Assembly (NCBI GenBank): GCA_964553915.1
Contig: CAZKMM010000055.1
Location: forward strand, 1 to 15,820
Reading direction: 5' to 3'
Origin: CAZKMM01 sp964553915
GTDB taxonomy: Bacteria; RBG-13-61-14; DRUE01
Length of the DNA: 15,820 nucleotides
A model generated the notes under the pieces. That model was given only the letters and a program-made list of their open reading frames with translations. It searched no databases and was not told the origin of the DNA. Positions 8,414-14,906 of the stretch are shown one piece after another. The position numbers and the translations under genes were made by a program. Each line of letters starts with the position of its first letter. Position 1 is the first letter of the stretch.

Positions 8414-9771
8414 AGATTTTACTTTTAAATCCCCCGGCAAAGGTGCTGGTTAATCGGGAATATTATTGTTCCAAGACCGTAAAGAGCACATATCTTTTCA
8501 GTCCGATTGACCTTTTGCTTCAAAGCGGAATTTTATCTGAGAATAATGAACTGGTGGTTTTAGATGCCATTGCCTTGAGATGGAGTTTGAAAAAAACCCT
8601 TGAATATATCCGTTCTTTAAATCCGGAGGTTATTTTAGGCTTGGTCAGTATGGTGCTGTTGAGCTGGGATTTGGAATTTTATCAGGCTCTTCGTCAGGTT
8701 CTTCCTTCGGTCCGAATTTTTTTAAGCGGAGAGCCGATTTTAGAAGACCCGAAAGGATGGCTGGAAAAATATTCTTTTATTGATGGATTGGTGCTCAGAT
8801 TTGCCAGCAGTGGTCTTCGGGACTATCTGGAAGGGAAGGGGGAGCCAGAAGCTCTGGCGGTAAGAGAAAACAGCAAGATAAAAATTTTTCCTCCCCAAAA
8901 CCTCGCAGAATATTCTGTGGGAAGGAGCCGGCAGGAGCTTTTTCAGTATAAGAGTTATTTTTTCTCTTTTGCCCGGAAAAGAAGATTCGCGACAATGCTT
9001 ACAGACTTTGGCTGTCCGCATAAATGCCGGTTCTGTGTGATGGCAAGTTTGGGGTATCGCCGAAGGAATCTGGAAGAGGTGGAAGAGGAACTGGATTTTC
9101 TTCGCTGGCTTCAGAGCAGTGAGCTTTTTTTGGCAGACCAGAGCTTTGGCTCTCACCAGGCTCATAGCCAGAAGGTTATGGAGCTGTTAGCCAGATATGG
9201 TTTTTCTTACACGACCTTTGTCCGCCCGGACCACTCCCGAAACTTCTGGAAGGAGCTTCGGGAATCTGGCTGTCATACTGTGATTATGGGGGTGGAGAAT
9301 GCGGATGAGGGGATTTTACGCAGCTATCAGAAGGGTTATGGTCTGGAGGAGATTAAAAACGGGGTGAAGCAGGCACAGGAACAGGGACTTCGGGTGGTTG
9401 CGACAGTGATTATTGGACTTCCAGAAGATACCAGAGAAAGCATTTTAAAAACCACCCGGTTTTTAAGGGAACTGGAGCCGGATTTTGTCTCGTATAATCT
9501 GGCTGTGGCTCGGAATTTGACTGAATTCAAAACCGAGGCTTTCCGTCAGGGACTGGTGCTGGGTCCGGAAATGGACCAGGCAGGGAATCTTGCCCGGATT
9601 CGCACTTATACTCTTGATGCTCAGGAGCTTTTGAATCTAAAAAAGAGAGCGATCAGGGATTTTTATCTTCGTCCCGGTTATATTCTAAAAAGACTCTTCT
9701 CTGCAAGAAGCTGGTTTGAGATTTATGCTTTGTTTCGGGAAGGAAGCGCAGTGCTTTTAAAAAATATCTGA
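8410..9771 (+). CDS. B12-binding-type radical SAM protein (third of three)
   Basis: This 453-residue protein opens MKILLLNPPAKVLVNREYYCSKTVKSTYLFSP, the start of a cobalamin-binding-type domain in this superfamily. The rest of that domain is less typical: in place of GGxHPT it has IFLSGEPILED, and it lacks the usual GEGE-type turn. The radical SAM motif CPHKCRFC is at C202, C206 and C209. Later signatures are FLADQSFG, FVRPDHS, IMGVENADEGIL and VIIGLPEDT. The divergent N-terminal half suggests cobalamin binding may be lost or altered. The start overlaps the GT9 stop by 4 nt, and the next gene starts 5 nt after its stop. No function can be assigned beyond the superfamily; a glycan or lipid modification is inferred from neighbours. 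Confidence 0.85.
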   Translation: MKILLLNPPAKVLVNREYYCSKTVKSTYLFSPIDLLLQSGILSENNELVVLDAIALRWSLKKTLEYIRSLNPEVILGLVSMVLLSWDLEFYQALRQVLPSVRIFLSGEPILEDPKGWLEKYSFIDGLVLRFASSGLRDYLEGKGEPEALAVRENSKIKIFPPQNLAEYSVGRSRQELFQYKSYFFSFARKRRFATMLTDFGCPHKCRFCVMASLGYRRRNLEEVEEELDFLRWLQSSELFLADQSFGSHQAHSQKVMELLARYGFSYTTFVRPDHSRNFWKELRESGCHTVIMGVENADEGILRSYQKGYGLEEIKNGVKQAQEQGLRVVATVIIGLPEDTRESILKTTRFLRELEPDFVSYNLAVARNLTEFKTEAFRQGLVLGPEMDQAGNLARIRTYTLDAQELLNLKKRAIRDFYLRPGYILKRLFSARSWFEIYALFREGSAVLLKNI

Positions 9772-9776
9772 GCAAA

Positions 9777-11279
9777 ATGATTAAAGTTAAACTTAAAACC
9801 CCAAAGGGCGAAGAGATTATTACAGCAAAACCTGGAGAGCTTCTTTCCGAGTTGATTCTCCGGGCAGGGTATTTTATAGACCGTCCCTGTGCCGGGCGGG
9901 GAGTCTGTGGAAAGTGCAAGATAAGAGCAGAAGGAGAGTTGAGCCCGGCAAATGAAAAGGAAAAAAATTTACTTTCTGGCACAGAACTTTCTGCCGGGTT
10001 TCGGCTTGCCTGTCAGACGCAAGTTCTGGGCGAGGCGGAAGTCTCGCTACCAGAGGAAACGGTTATCACCGATAAGGTTTTTTCTCAGGAATATCCGGTG
10101 GAGCAGTTAAAGGGTCCTTTTGGGATTGCTCTGGATTTAGGCACAACCACGGTAGGAGCATTTCTTTCCACTTTAAAAGATGGAACCATTTATCGGGGCA
10201 ATGCGGTTTTAAATCAGCAGGCGGTTTATGGGGCAGAGGTGGTCAGCCGGCTGGAGCAGGCTTTAAAAAATAAAGCCAAAGAATTAAAGGAACTGGCGGT
10301 ATTGAGTATAGAACAGGCGGTTGAGGGGCTGGGCTTGAATGATTCTCAATTAAAAGAAATCCAGCGGATGGTGGTGGTGGGGAACAGCGCGATGCATCAT
10401 CTTCTTCTCGGTCTTTCTGTGCAAAGTCTGGCACAATTTCCTTTTGAGCCAGTAGACAAATCTGCCCGGGAAATCAGAACTAAATTGTGGGAAAATGAGC
10501 TTGAAGTCTGGTTTCCTCCTCTTCTTGGCGGATTTGTTGGCTCGGATGCTTTAGCCTGTTTGCTCTATCTGGGGTTTCATACCTCAAAAGAGCCGGTCTC
10601 TGCCATAGATTTAGGCACCAACGGAGAAGTAATGGTGAGTGATGGGAAAAAGATTCTGGTGGCCAGCACCGCGGCAGGACCGGCTTTTGAAGGAGTAAAT
10701 ATTGAATGCGGGATGCGGGCGATAAAAGGAGCAATTACCCGGGTGAAAAGGGAGCCGGATGGAAAGCTGAACTGGGAGCTGATAGGCGGGGGCGAGCCAG
10801 AGGGTCTGGCTGGTTCCGGACTGCTCAGCCTGGTGGCTTTATTAAGGAAAGAGGGGGTTATCACTCCTCAGGGAAATCTTCAAGCTGAGGGTGGGAAATT
10901 TTTTCTTACTGAAAAGGTTTATCTTTCTCAAAGAGATGTTCGGGAGGTGCAGAAGGCGAAATCCGCCATTCGCTCCGCTTATGAGATTCTCTTGGACCAG
11001 TTGGGGCTTTTGCCCGAAGATATTCAAAAATTCACCATTACTGGTTCTTTTGGGGCAAGGATAGATGTAAATGACCTTCTGGAGCTGGGGGTCATACCAA
11101 GAATGAAGCTGGAGCGGATAATGAGCTATCCCAATTCAGCGGGAATGGGTGCCGGGATGATGCTTCATCCGGAGGCTTTTGAATTCGCCTGCCAGCTAGC
11201 TCAGGAAGTGGAGCACATAGAATTAAATACTTATCCTTCTTTTATGGATAAATTTGTTGAAAATATGAGACTTGAATAA
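9777..11279 (+). CDS. Ferredoxin-ASKHA protein, RACo-like corrinoid activation protein
   Basis: The 500-residue protein starts with a plant-type 2Fe-2S ferredoxin domain (about 1-95) holding C38, C44, C47 (CAGRGVCGKC) and C79 (LACQT). An ASKHA ATPase domain follows from about 115, with phosphate-loop motifs GIALDLGTTTVGA and SAIDLGTNGEVMV, then AAGPAFEG and ITGSFGARID. This architecture is that of RACo and related DUF4445 proteins, which use ATP to drive reduction of inactive cob(II)alamin to cob(I)alamin on corrinoid proteins. It is shorter than the well-studied RACo (roughly 600 residues or more) and appears to lack the linker between ferredoxin and ATPase parts. It sits 5 nt after the third radical SAM gene with no corrinoid methyltransferase in view, so its partner is unknown. 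The three B12-type radical SAM proteins are candidates by position. Confidence 0.85.
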   Translation: MIKVKLKTPKGEEIITAKPGELLSELILRAGYFIDRPCAGRGVCGKCKIRAEGELSPANEKEKNLLSGTELSAGFRLACQTQVLGEAEVSLPEETVITDKVFSQEYPVEQLKGPFGIALDLGTTTVGAFLSTLKDGTIYRGNAVLNQQAVYGAEVVSRLEQALKNKAKELKELAVLSIEQAVEGLGLNDSQLKEIQRMVVVGNSAMHHLLLGLSVQSLAQFPFEPVDKSAREIRTKLWENELEVWFPPLLGGFVGSDALACLLYLGFHTSKEPVSAIDLGTNGEVMVSDGKKILVASTAAGPAFEGVNIECGMRAIKGAITRVKREPDGKLNWELIGGGEPEGLAGSGLLSLVALLRKEGVITPQGNLQAEGGKFFLTEKVYLSQRDVREVQKAKSAIRSAYEILLDQLGLLPEDIQKFTITGSFGARIDVNDLLELGVIPRMKLERIMSYPNSAGMGAGMMLHPEAFEFACQLAQEVEHIELNTYPSFMDKFVENMRLE

Positions 11280-11290
11280 GGAGGGAAGGG

Positions 11291-12757
11291 ATGAAGCTAA
11301 AAACCAGAACCAGACCAGAAGGCGGGCAGGGGATTTTCCTTTTTGGGTTTGAAGGACAGAAAACCCTGAGTGCTCTGGGGGAGAAGGTGAACCAGCTTTC
11401 TGGGGGGGCAATAAAAAATTTATTCCAGCTGGGGTTTAGTGCTCGGCTGGGCGAGGCGGAGCTGGTGCTTTTGAGTAAAGCTCCCTGGAAAATGGCGGTA
11501 TTTATTGGTCTGGGAAAGAAAGAAAAATTGGATGCTGAGAGTCTCCGCCGGGCAATAGGAGCCGGGGTTCGACGGATAAAAAGGTATTCTTTAAAAAGTC
11601 TGGAGGTGGAGCTTTTTGAGCCGGGTTTGGAGGTGCTGAAAAGAGAGGATTTTGCCCGGGCAATTGCAGAGGGGTTCTGGTTTTCCTGCTATCAATATCA
11701 GGAATATCGGGAAAGGGGTGATGGATTTCCTGAGCAAATTTTTCTGGTGGGAGAGACTAAAGGGTTAAAAACGGTTCTGGAGCGGAGCTCGGTTTTGGGA
11801 GAGGAGCATCAGTATATTCGCAAGTTAATCGATCGTCCAGGTGCGGACCTGGGACCCGGGGAGTTTTCCCGGCTGGCAAAAGAAGCCGGTAAAAAACTGG
11901 GATTAAAGGTGCGAGTGTATAACGAGGCGGAATTGAAGAAGATGGGCTATAACGGGATTCTTCGGGTGGGGCAGGGAAGCTCCCGACCGCCCCGGCTGGT
12001 GGTGATGGAATATCCCGGCTCTAAAAAGAAGCCGATTGCTTTGGTGGGAAAAGGGGTGACCTTTGATTCCGGAGGAATTTCTTTAAAACGTTCGGAAAAA
12101 ATGGACCGGATGAAATATGATATGGCAGGAGCTGGTGCGGTTCTGGGCACGGTTCGTGCCTGTGCCCGGCTCGGGCTAAAAGAGAATGTAATAGGAGTAA
12201 TTCCTCTGGTTGAAAATATGCCCGGAGCAGGGGCACAGCGACCCGGGGACATTGTCCGAATGGCAAATGGAATCAGCGTGGAAGTAATCAGCACCGATGC
12301 GGAAGGAAGAATGATTTTAGCAGATGCTTTATATCATAGCCAGAAATTTTCTCCCAGAACCATCATAGACCTAGCAACTTTAACTGGCTCTGCCTCCATT
12401 GCTCTGGGAAGATATGCGATTGCTCTTTTAGGAAATAACCGGAAACTTTTAGATGCTCTGGTTTCTGCCGGAGAAGCCAGCGGGGAACGGTGCTGGATTT
12501 TGCCTTTATGGGAGGAGTATCAGGAGCTGGTGAAGAGCCCGGTGGCTGATTTAAGAAATGTGGGCAAGGGCAGAGAAGCGGGCACCATTGTCGGAGCGGT
12601 TTTCCTCCAGAGATTTATTCAAGATAATTTACCCTGGGCGCATCTTGATATTGCTTCCTGTGCCTGGAGCGATGAGGAGCATCCTTATCTTGGCAAGGGT
12701 GCTACCGGGATTGGGTTAAGGCTTTTACTGAAATATCTGGAAGAATTTGCCTGCTAA
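11291..12757 (+). CDS. pepA: Leucyl aminopeptidase (M17, cytosol aminopeptidase)
   Basis: The 488-residue protein is a two-zinc M17 aminopeptidase, normally a cytosolic hexamer removing N-terminal residues from peptides. The catalytic C-terminal domain shows VGKGVTFDSGGISLK (K254, D259, K266), MKYDMAGAGAVLGT (D277) and STDAEGRM (D336, E338, R340). Each lines up at a constant offset with the metal and catalytic residues of E. coli PepA. The signature normally reads NTDAEGR; here the first residue is Ser, outside the metal ligands. The N-terminal half is the usual divergent M17 domain. A strong ribosome site (AAGGAGGG) lies 5 nt before the ATG, 11 nt after the previous stop. The gene is probably the last of the operon, although no terminator hairpin follows. 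Some PepA proteins also bind DNA; nothing here shows that. Confidence 0.95.
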   Translation: MKLKTRTRPEGGQGIFLFGFEGQKTLSALGEKVNQLSGGAIKNLFQLGFSARLGEAELVLLSKAPWKMAVFIGLGKKEKLDAESLRRAIGAGVRRIKRYSLKSLEVELFEPGLEVLKREDFARAIAEGFWFSCYQYQEYRERGDGFPEQIFLVGETKGLKTVLERSSVLGEEHQYIRKLIDRPGADLGPGEFSRLAKEAGKKLGLKVRVYNEAELKKMGYNGILRVGQGSSRPPRLVVMEYPGSKKKPIALVGKGVTFDSGGISLKRSEKMDRMKYDMAGAGAVLGTVRACARLGLKENVIGVIPLVENMPGAGAQRPGDIVRMANGISVEVISTDAEGRMILADALYHSQKFSPRTIIDLATLTGSASIALGRYAIALLGNNRKLLDALVSAGEASGERCWILPLWEEYQELVKSPVADLRNVGKGREAGTIVGAVFLQRFIQDNLPWAHLDIASCAWSDEEHPYLGKGATGIGLRLLLKYLEEFAC

Positions 12758-12768
12758 TTTATTCTCTC

Positions 12769-12798
12769 TTGACAAGATGCCCGGTTCAAGTTTAGATA
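12769..12798 (+). promoter_or_regulatory. Promoter of the two-component gene pair
   Basis: A perfect -35 TTGACA at 12769-12774 is followed after 18 nt by a weak -10 (TAGATA, 12793-12798). Initiation at the normal distance falls at about 12805, beside the ATG at 12807. No Shine-Dalgarno precedes that ATG, so the message may be leaderless. There is no terminator hairpin between the pepA stop and this promoter, so read-through from the operon remains possible. Confidence 0.6.
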
Positions 12799-12806
12799 TT
12801 TAGAAA

Positions 12807-13535
12807 ATGAGGATTTTAGTTATTGAGGATGAATTTAAGGTAGCCAGCTTCATCAAGCGGGGGCTGGAAGAAGCGGGCTATTCAGTAGAAATTGCCCGCA
12901 ATGGTGAAGAAGCAATTGATATGGTGGAGCATACCAATTACGATTTAATCATTCTGGATTTAATCCTTCCCCGCAAGAGCGGAATTGAAGTTTGCAAAGA
13001 AATCCGGCAGATGAGAATCAATATTCCAATTTTAATCCTCTCCGCAAAAGACACGGTGGATGATAAGGTGGTAGGGCTGGACTCTGGAGCTGATGATTAT
13101 CTAACCAAGCCTTTTGCTTTTAGCGAGCTTCTGGCACGGGTGCGAGCACTTCTTCGCCGGGGAGAAACAATGACCCCGGTTAAGCTTCAGGTAGCAGACC
13201 TGAGTTTAGATACTGTTACCCGTGAGGTTACCCGGGCAGGGAAAGAGATTAAACTCACCAATCGGGAGTTTGCCCTTCTGGAATATTTTATGGTCAATGC
13301 GGGAAAGGTTTTAACCCGGACTCAGATTTCCGAGCATGTCTGGGATTATACCTTTGATACCTTCTCTAATGTAATAGACGTTTATGTTAACTATCTTCGG
13401 AATAAAATTGACCGGGATTTTGAGCCCAGGCTGATTCATACTGTCCGGGGAGTCGGCTATGTTTTGAAGGTGCCCAAAGAGAGTAAGGAATCAGGAAAGC
13501 AGGTGCAGAACAGAGATGAAAAATCTACCTCCTAA
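12807..13535 (+). CDS. OmpR-family response regulator
   Basis: The 242-residue protein has a receiver domain (1 to about 118) with the acidic pair ED at 7-8, phosphoacceptor D51 (ILDLILP), a conserved Ser at 79 in the LSAKD segment and K101 (LTKPF). A winged-helix DNA-binding domain follows (about 130-225), with LTNREFALLEYFMVNAGKVLTR, then VWDY and VIDVYVNYLRNKID and RGVGYVL. The order and length match the OmpR/PhoB family (close in style to MprA, CusR and QseB proteins). The C-terminus carries a polar tail that overlaps the start of the kinase gene. Regulators of this family bind tandem repeats with about 11-bp spacing; TTAA motifs at such spacing lie upstream of the porin-like gene just downstream. 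The signal is unknown. Confidence 0.95.
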   Translation: MRILVIEDEFKVASFIKRGLEEAGYSVEIARNGEEAIDMVEHTNYDLIILDLILPRKSGIEVCKEIRQMRINIPILILSAKDTVDDKVVGLDSGADDYLTKPFAFSELLARVRALLRRGETMTPVKLQVADLSLDTVTREVTRAGKEIKLTNREFALLEYFMVNAGKVLTRTQISEHVWDYTFDTFSNVIDVYVNYLRNKIDRDFEPRLIHTVRGVGYVLKVPKESKESGKQVQNRDEKSTS

Positions 13536-14598
13536 ACTTTTTCTTTCCGAGCAAATTTTATTCCCTTTTGGCTGGCGGGTTTTAAGGGTGAAAAAGAAAT
13601 TACTGGAATATTTCTTTCTTTGCGGATTCTTGATTTTAGCCGGCGTTGGTGCTGGGTTTCTTCTTGTCTGTCAGGAGCTGGGTTTTAAGCTTACCGGAAT
13701 TTTTTTAGGAATAATTGTTTTAAGTCTGGGAGTGGTAATTTTGAACCGGCTTCGGAGTGAGGAATTTTCTCAGCTGATTCATTGCTTAAAGATTCTTTCC
13801 AAGAACTCAGAGGAGAACTGGGTATATTATGACTGCTCCGAAGGTGTTCTGGGGAAGGCTGGATTCTATTTAAATAAGCTCTTGGAAAACTCCCGGGGGC
13901 GGTTAGAAAGACAGCTACGCTTGATTGGCGGTATTTCACATGACCTTCGGACTCCACTTACAATTTTAAAAGGGAATCTTGAAGTAGCTTTGATGCGGTC
14001 ACGCACTCCGGAGGAGTATCAGGAGATTTTCCGCTCCAATTTAGAGGAAATTGACCGCATCAGCAGGCTGGTAGAAGACCTTTTAACTTTGAGTCGGGCA
14101 GAAGCAGGCGAATTGAAGATGGAGTTTAGCTCTTTAAATTTGAAAGAGCTTTTGGTAAAATTAACGGATGAATTCTCTCGTCGGGCAAAAGAGAAAGAAC
14201 TGGACTTGACAATCCAGGCAGAAATGGACATAATAATAACCGCAGATAAAAATAGGTTAATGCAATTATTTGCAAATTTAATAGAAAATGCTATACAATA
14301 TAGTCCAAGAGGAAAAAGGATAGAGGTGAAATTAGGAGGGGATGAGAAGGAGGCTTGGGTAGAAGTGATAGACCAGGGAATAGGAATTTCTTCAAAAGAC
14401 CTGCCTTATATTTTTGAGCCTTTCTTTCGTTCCCCAGAAGCAAGGGAAATGAGCCAGAAAAGTTATGGGCTGGGGTTAAGCATTTGCAAAAAAATTGCTC
14501 TTGCCCATAATGGAGATATAGAAGTTAAAAGCAGAGTAGGACCGGATAGTGGAACCACCATTCGGGTCAGGCTACCCAGATTAGCGGTATCCAGATGA
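13516..14598 (+). CDS. Sensor histidine kinase, membrane-bound, without periplasmic sensor domain
   Basis: The 360-residue protein has two closely spaced hydrophobic helices (about residues 31-52 and 58-76) with only a few residues between them. A cytoplasmic linker leads to the dimerisation domain with GGISHDLRTPLT (phosphoacceptor H142). The ATPase domain has the N box NLIENAIQYSP, the G1 box DQGIGIS, an F box FEPFFR and the G2 box YGLGLSIC. It phosphorylates the response regulator encoded directly upstream; the genes overlap by 20 nt, a typical coupled pair. With no extracytoplasmic domain, sensing probably happens in the membrane or through a partner. The ATG at 13516 has only a weak ribosome site. 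A GTG at 13588 (V-KKKLLEYFF), just before the first helix, is an alternative that would leave both membrane helices intact. Confidence 0.93.
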   Translation: MKNLPPKLFLSEQILFPFGWRVLRVKKKLLEYFFLCGFLILAGVGAGFLLVCQELGFKLTGIFLGIIVLSLGVVILNRLRSEEFSQLIHCLKILSKNSEENWVYYDCSEGVLGKAGFYLNKLLENSRGRLERQLRLIGGISHDLRTPLTILKGNLEVALMRSRTPEEYQEIFRSNLEEIDRISRLVEDLLTLSRAEAGELKMEFSSLNLKELLVKLTDEFSRRAKEKELDLTIQAEMDIIITADKNRLMQLFANLIENAIQYSPRGKRIEVKLGGDEKEAWVEVIDQGIGISSKDLPYIFEPFFRSPEAREMSQKSYGLGLSICKKIALAHNGDIEVKSRVGPDSGTTIRVRLPRLAVSR

Positions 14599-14611
14599 GG
14601 TTCTTTGAAAA

Positions 14612-14647
14612 TTAAAAAAAATTAATTTTAGCTTAATCAATTTTTAA
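14612..14647 (+). promoter_or_regulatory. Four phased TTAA motifs upstream of the porin-like gene
   Basis: TTAA occurs at 14612, 14622, 14633 and 14644, that is at 10, 11 and 11 bp steps, on one face of the helix. The last copy ends 13 bp before the TATAAT at 14661. OmpR/PhoB-type regulators bind direct repeats with about 11-bp period near the -35, and such a regulator is encoded just upstream. The stretch is strongly A/T-rich, so chance occurrence is a real alternative. Confidence 0.35.
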
Positions 14648-14655
14648 CTAAAATT
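14624..14655. repeat. 8-bp inverted repeat in the porin promoter region
   Basis: AATTTTAG (14624-14631) and its exact reverse complement CTAAAATT (14648-14655) are separated by 16 nt, ending 5 bp before the TATAAT. It could be an operator or a weak A/T hairpin after the kinase gene. It is too A/T-rich for a convincing intrinsic terminator. Confidence 0.4.
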
Positions 14656-14660
14656 TGTTA

Positions 14661-14666
14661 TATAAT
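14661..14666 (+). promoter_or_regulatory. -10 box of the porin-like gene
   Basis: A perfect TATAAT within GTTATATAATATAAG. The -35 position holds only A/T-rich sequence with no TTGACA match, as expected of a promoter that needs an activator. Initiation near 14673 would give a leader of about 230 nt before the porin-like start codon. Confidence 0.6.
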
Positions 14667-14700
14667 ATAAGAAAAAACTGAGACAGAAAGGGGGTGATAA

Positions 14701-14724
14701 ATGAGAAGAAAAGGTAAGGGTTAA
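14701..14724 (+). CDS. Seven-codon leader peptide ORF (MRRKGKG)
   Basis: ATG AGA AGA AAA GGT AAG GGT TAA follows AAAGGGGGTGAT at 14687-14698. That sequence matches the full anti-Shine-Dalgarno complement (AAAGGAGGTGAT) except for one A-to-G change, which still allows a G-U pair. The GGGGG core ends 6 nt before the ATG, an ideal distance. Such a strong site before seven codons points to a regulatory leader rather than a useful protein. The peptide is very basic (four of seven residues Arg or Lys). Its stop codon lies 6 nt before the first hairpin, so a terminating ribosome would cover that hairpin's 5' arm. I do not recognise it as a known leader peptide. Confidence 0.6.
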   Translation: MRRKGKG

Positions 14725-14730
14725 AAGGGG

Positions 14731-14755
14731 CGAGACAGGAAAATATCCTGTCTCG
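14731..14755 (+). promoter_or_regulatory. Leader hairpin A (10-bp perfect stem)
   Basis: CGAGACAGGA (14731-14740) pairs with TCCTGTCTCG (14746-14755) across the five-base loop AAATA. All ten pairs are Watson-Crick. No T-run follows, so this is not an intrinsic terminator. Its 3' arm holds CTGTCTC (14748-14754), which can instead pair with a downstream GAGACAG. Confidence 0.8.
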
Positions 14756-14815
14756 GAAGACGGCTCTGAATAAAATTTATTTTGGCTTATTGAGAACTAG
14801 AGCCGTCGGAGACAG
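14748..14815 (+). promoter_or_regulatory. Leader hairpin B (9 bp plus 7 bp, competes with hairpin A)
   Basis: The core is GACGGCTCT (14759-14767) pairing with AGAGCCGTC (14799-14807), nine perfect pairs. The enclosed 31 nt hold an A/T palindrome (AATAAA/TTTATT, about 14769-14781). Outside the core, across a small asymmetric loop (GGAA against G), CTGTCTC (14748-14754) pairs with GAGACAG (14809-14815) over seven more pairs. Those seven use the 3' arm of hairpin A, so the long form of B and hairpin A cannot coexist. The 9-bp core alone can form with A present. Confidence 0.72.
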
Positions 14816-14892
14816 CTAAAAGAGATAAAAAGGAATGCGAGGGTGAAAAAGACTGAAGCAGAAAGTGAACCCAAATAAAAAAACAAAATTAA

Positions 14893-14899
14893 AAGGAGG
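14893..14899 (+). promoter_or_regulatory. Ribosome binding site of the porin-like gene
   Basis: AAGGAGG seven nt before the ATG at 14907. It sits in an unstructured, purine-rich stretch (14816-14906) not obviously covered by either leader hairpin. It fixes the start codon, giving a proper signal peptide. Confidence 0.85.
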
Positions 14900-14906
14900 A
14901 TAAAAA

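Noticed and set aside
14731..14815. Leader hairpins read as intrinsic terminators
   Set aside because: Both stems are strong but neither is followed by a T-run; the bases after them are purine-rich.
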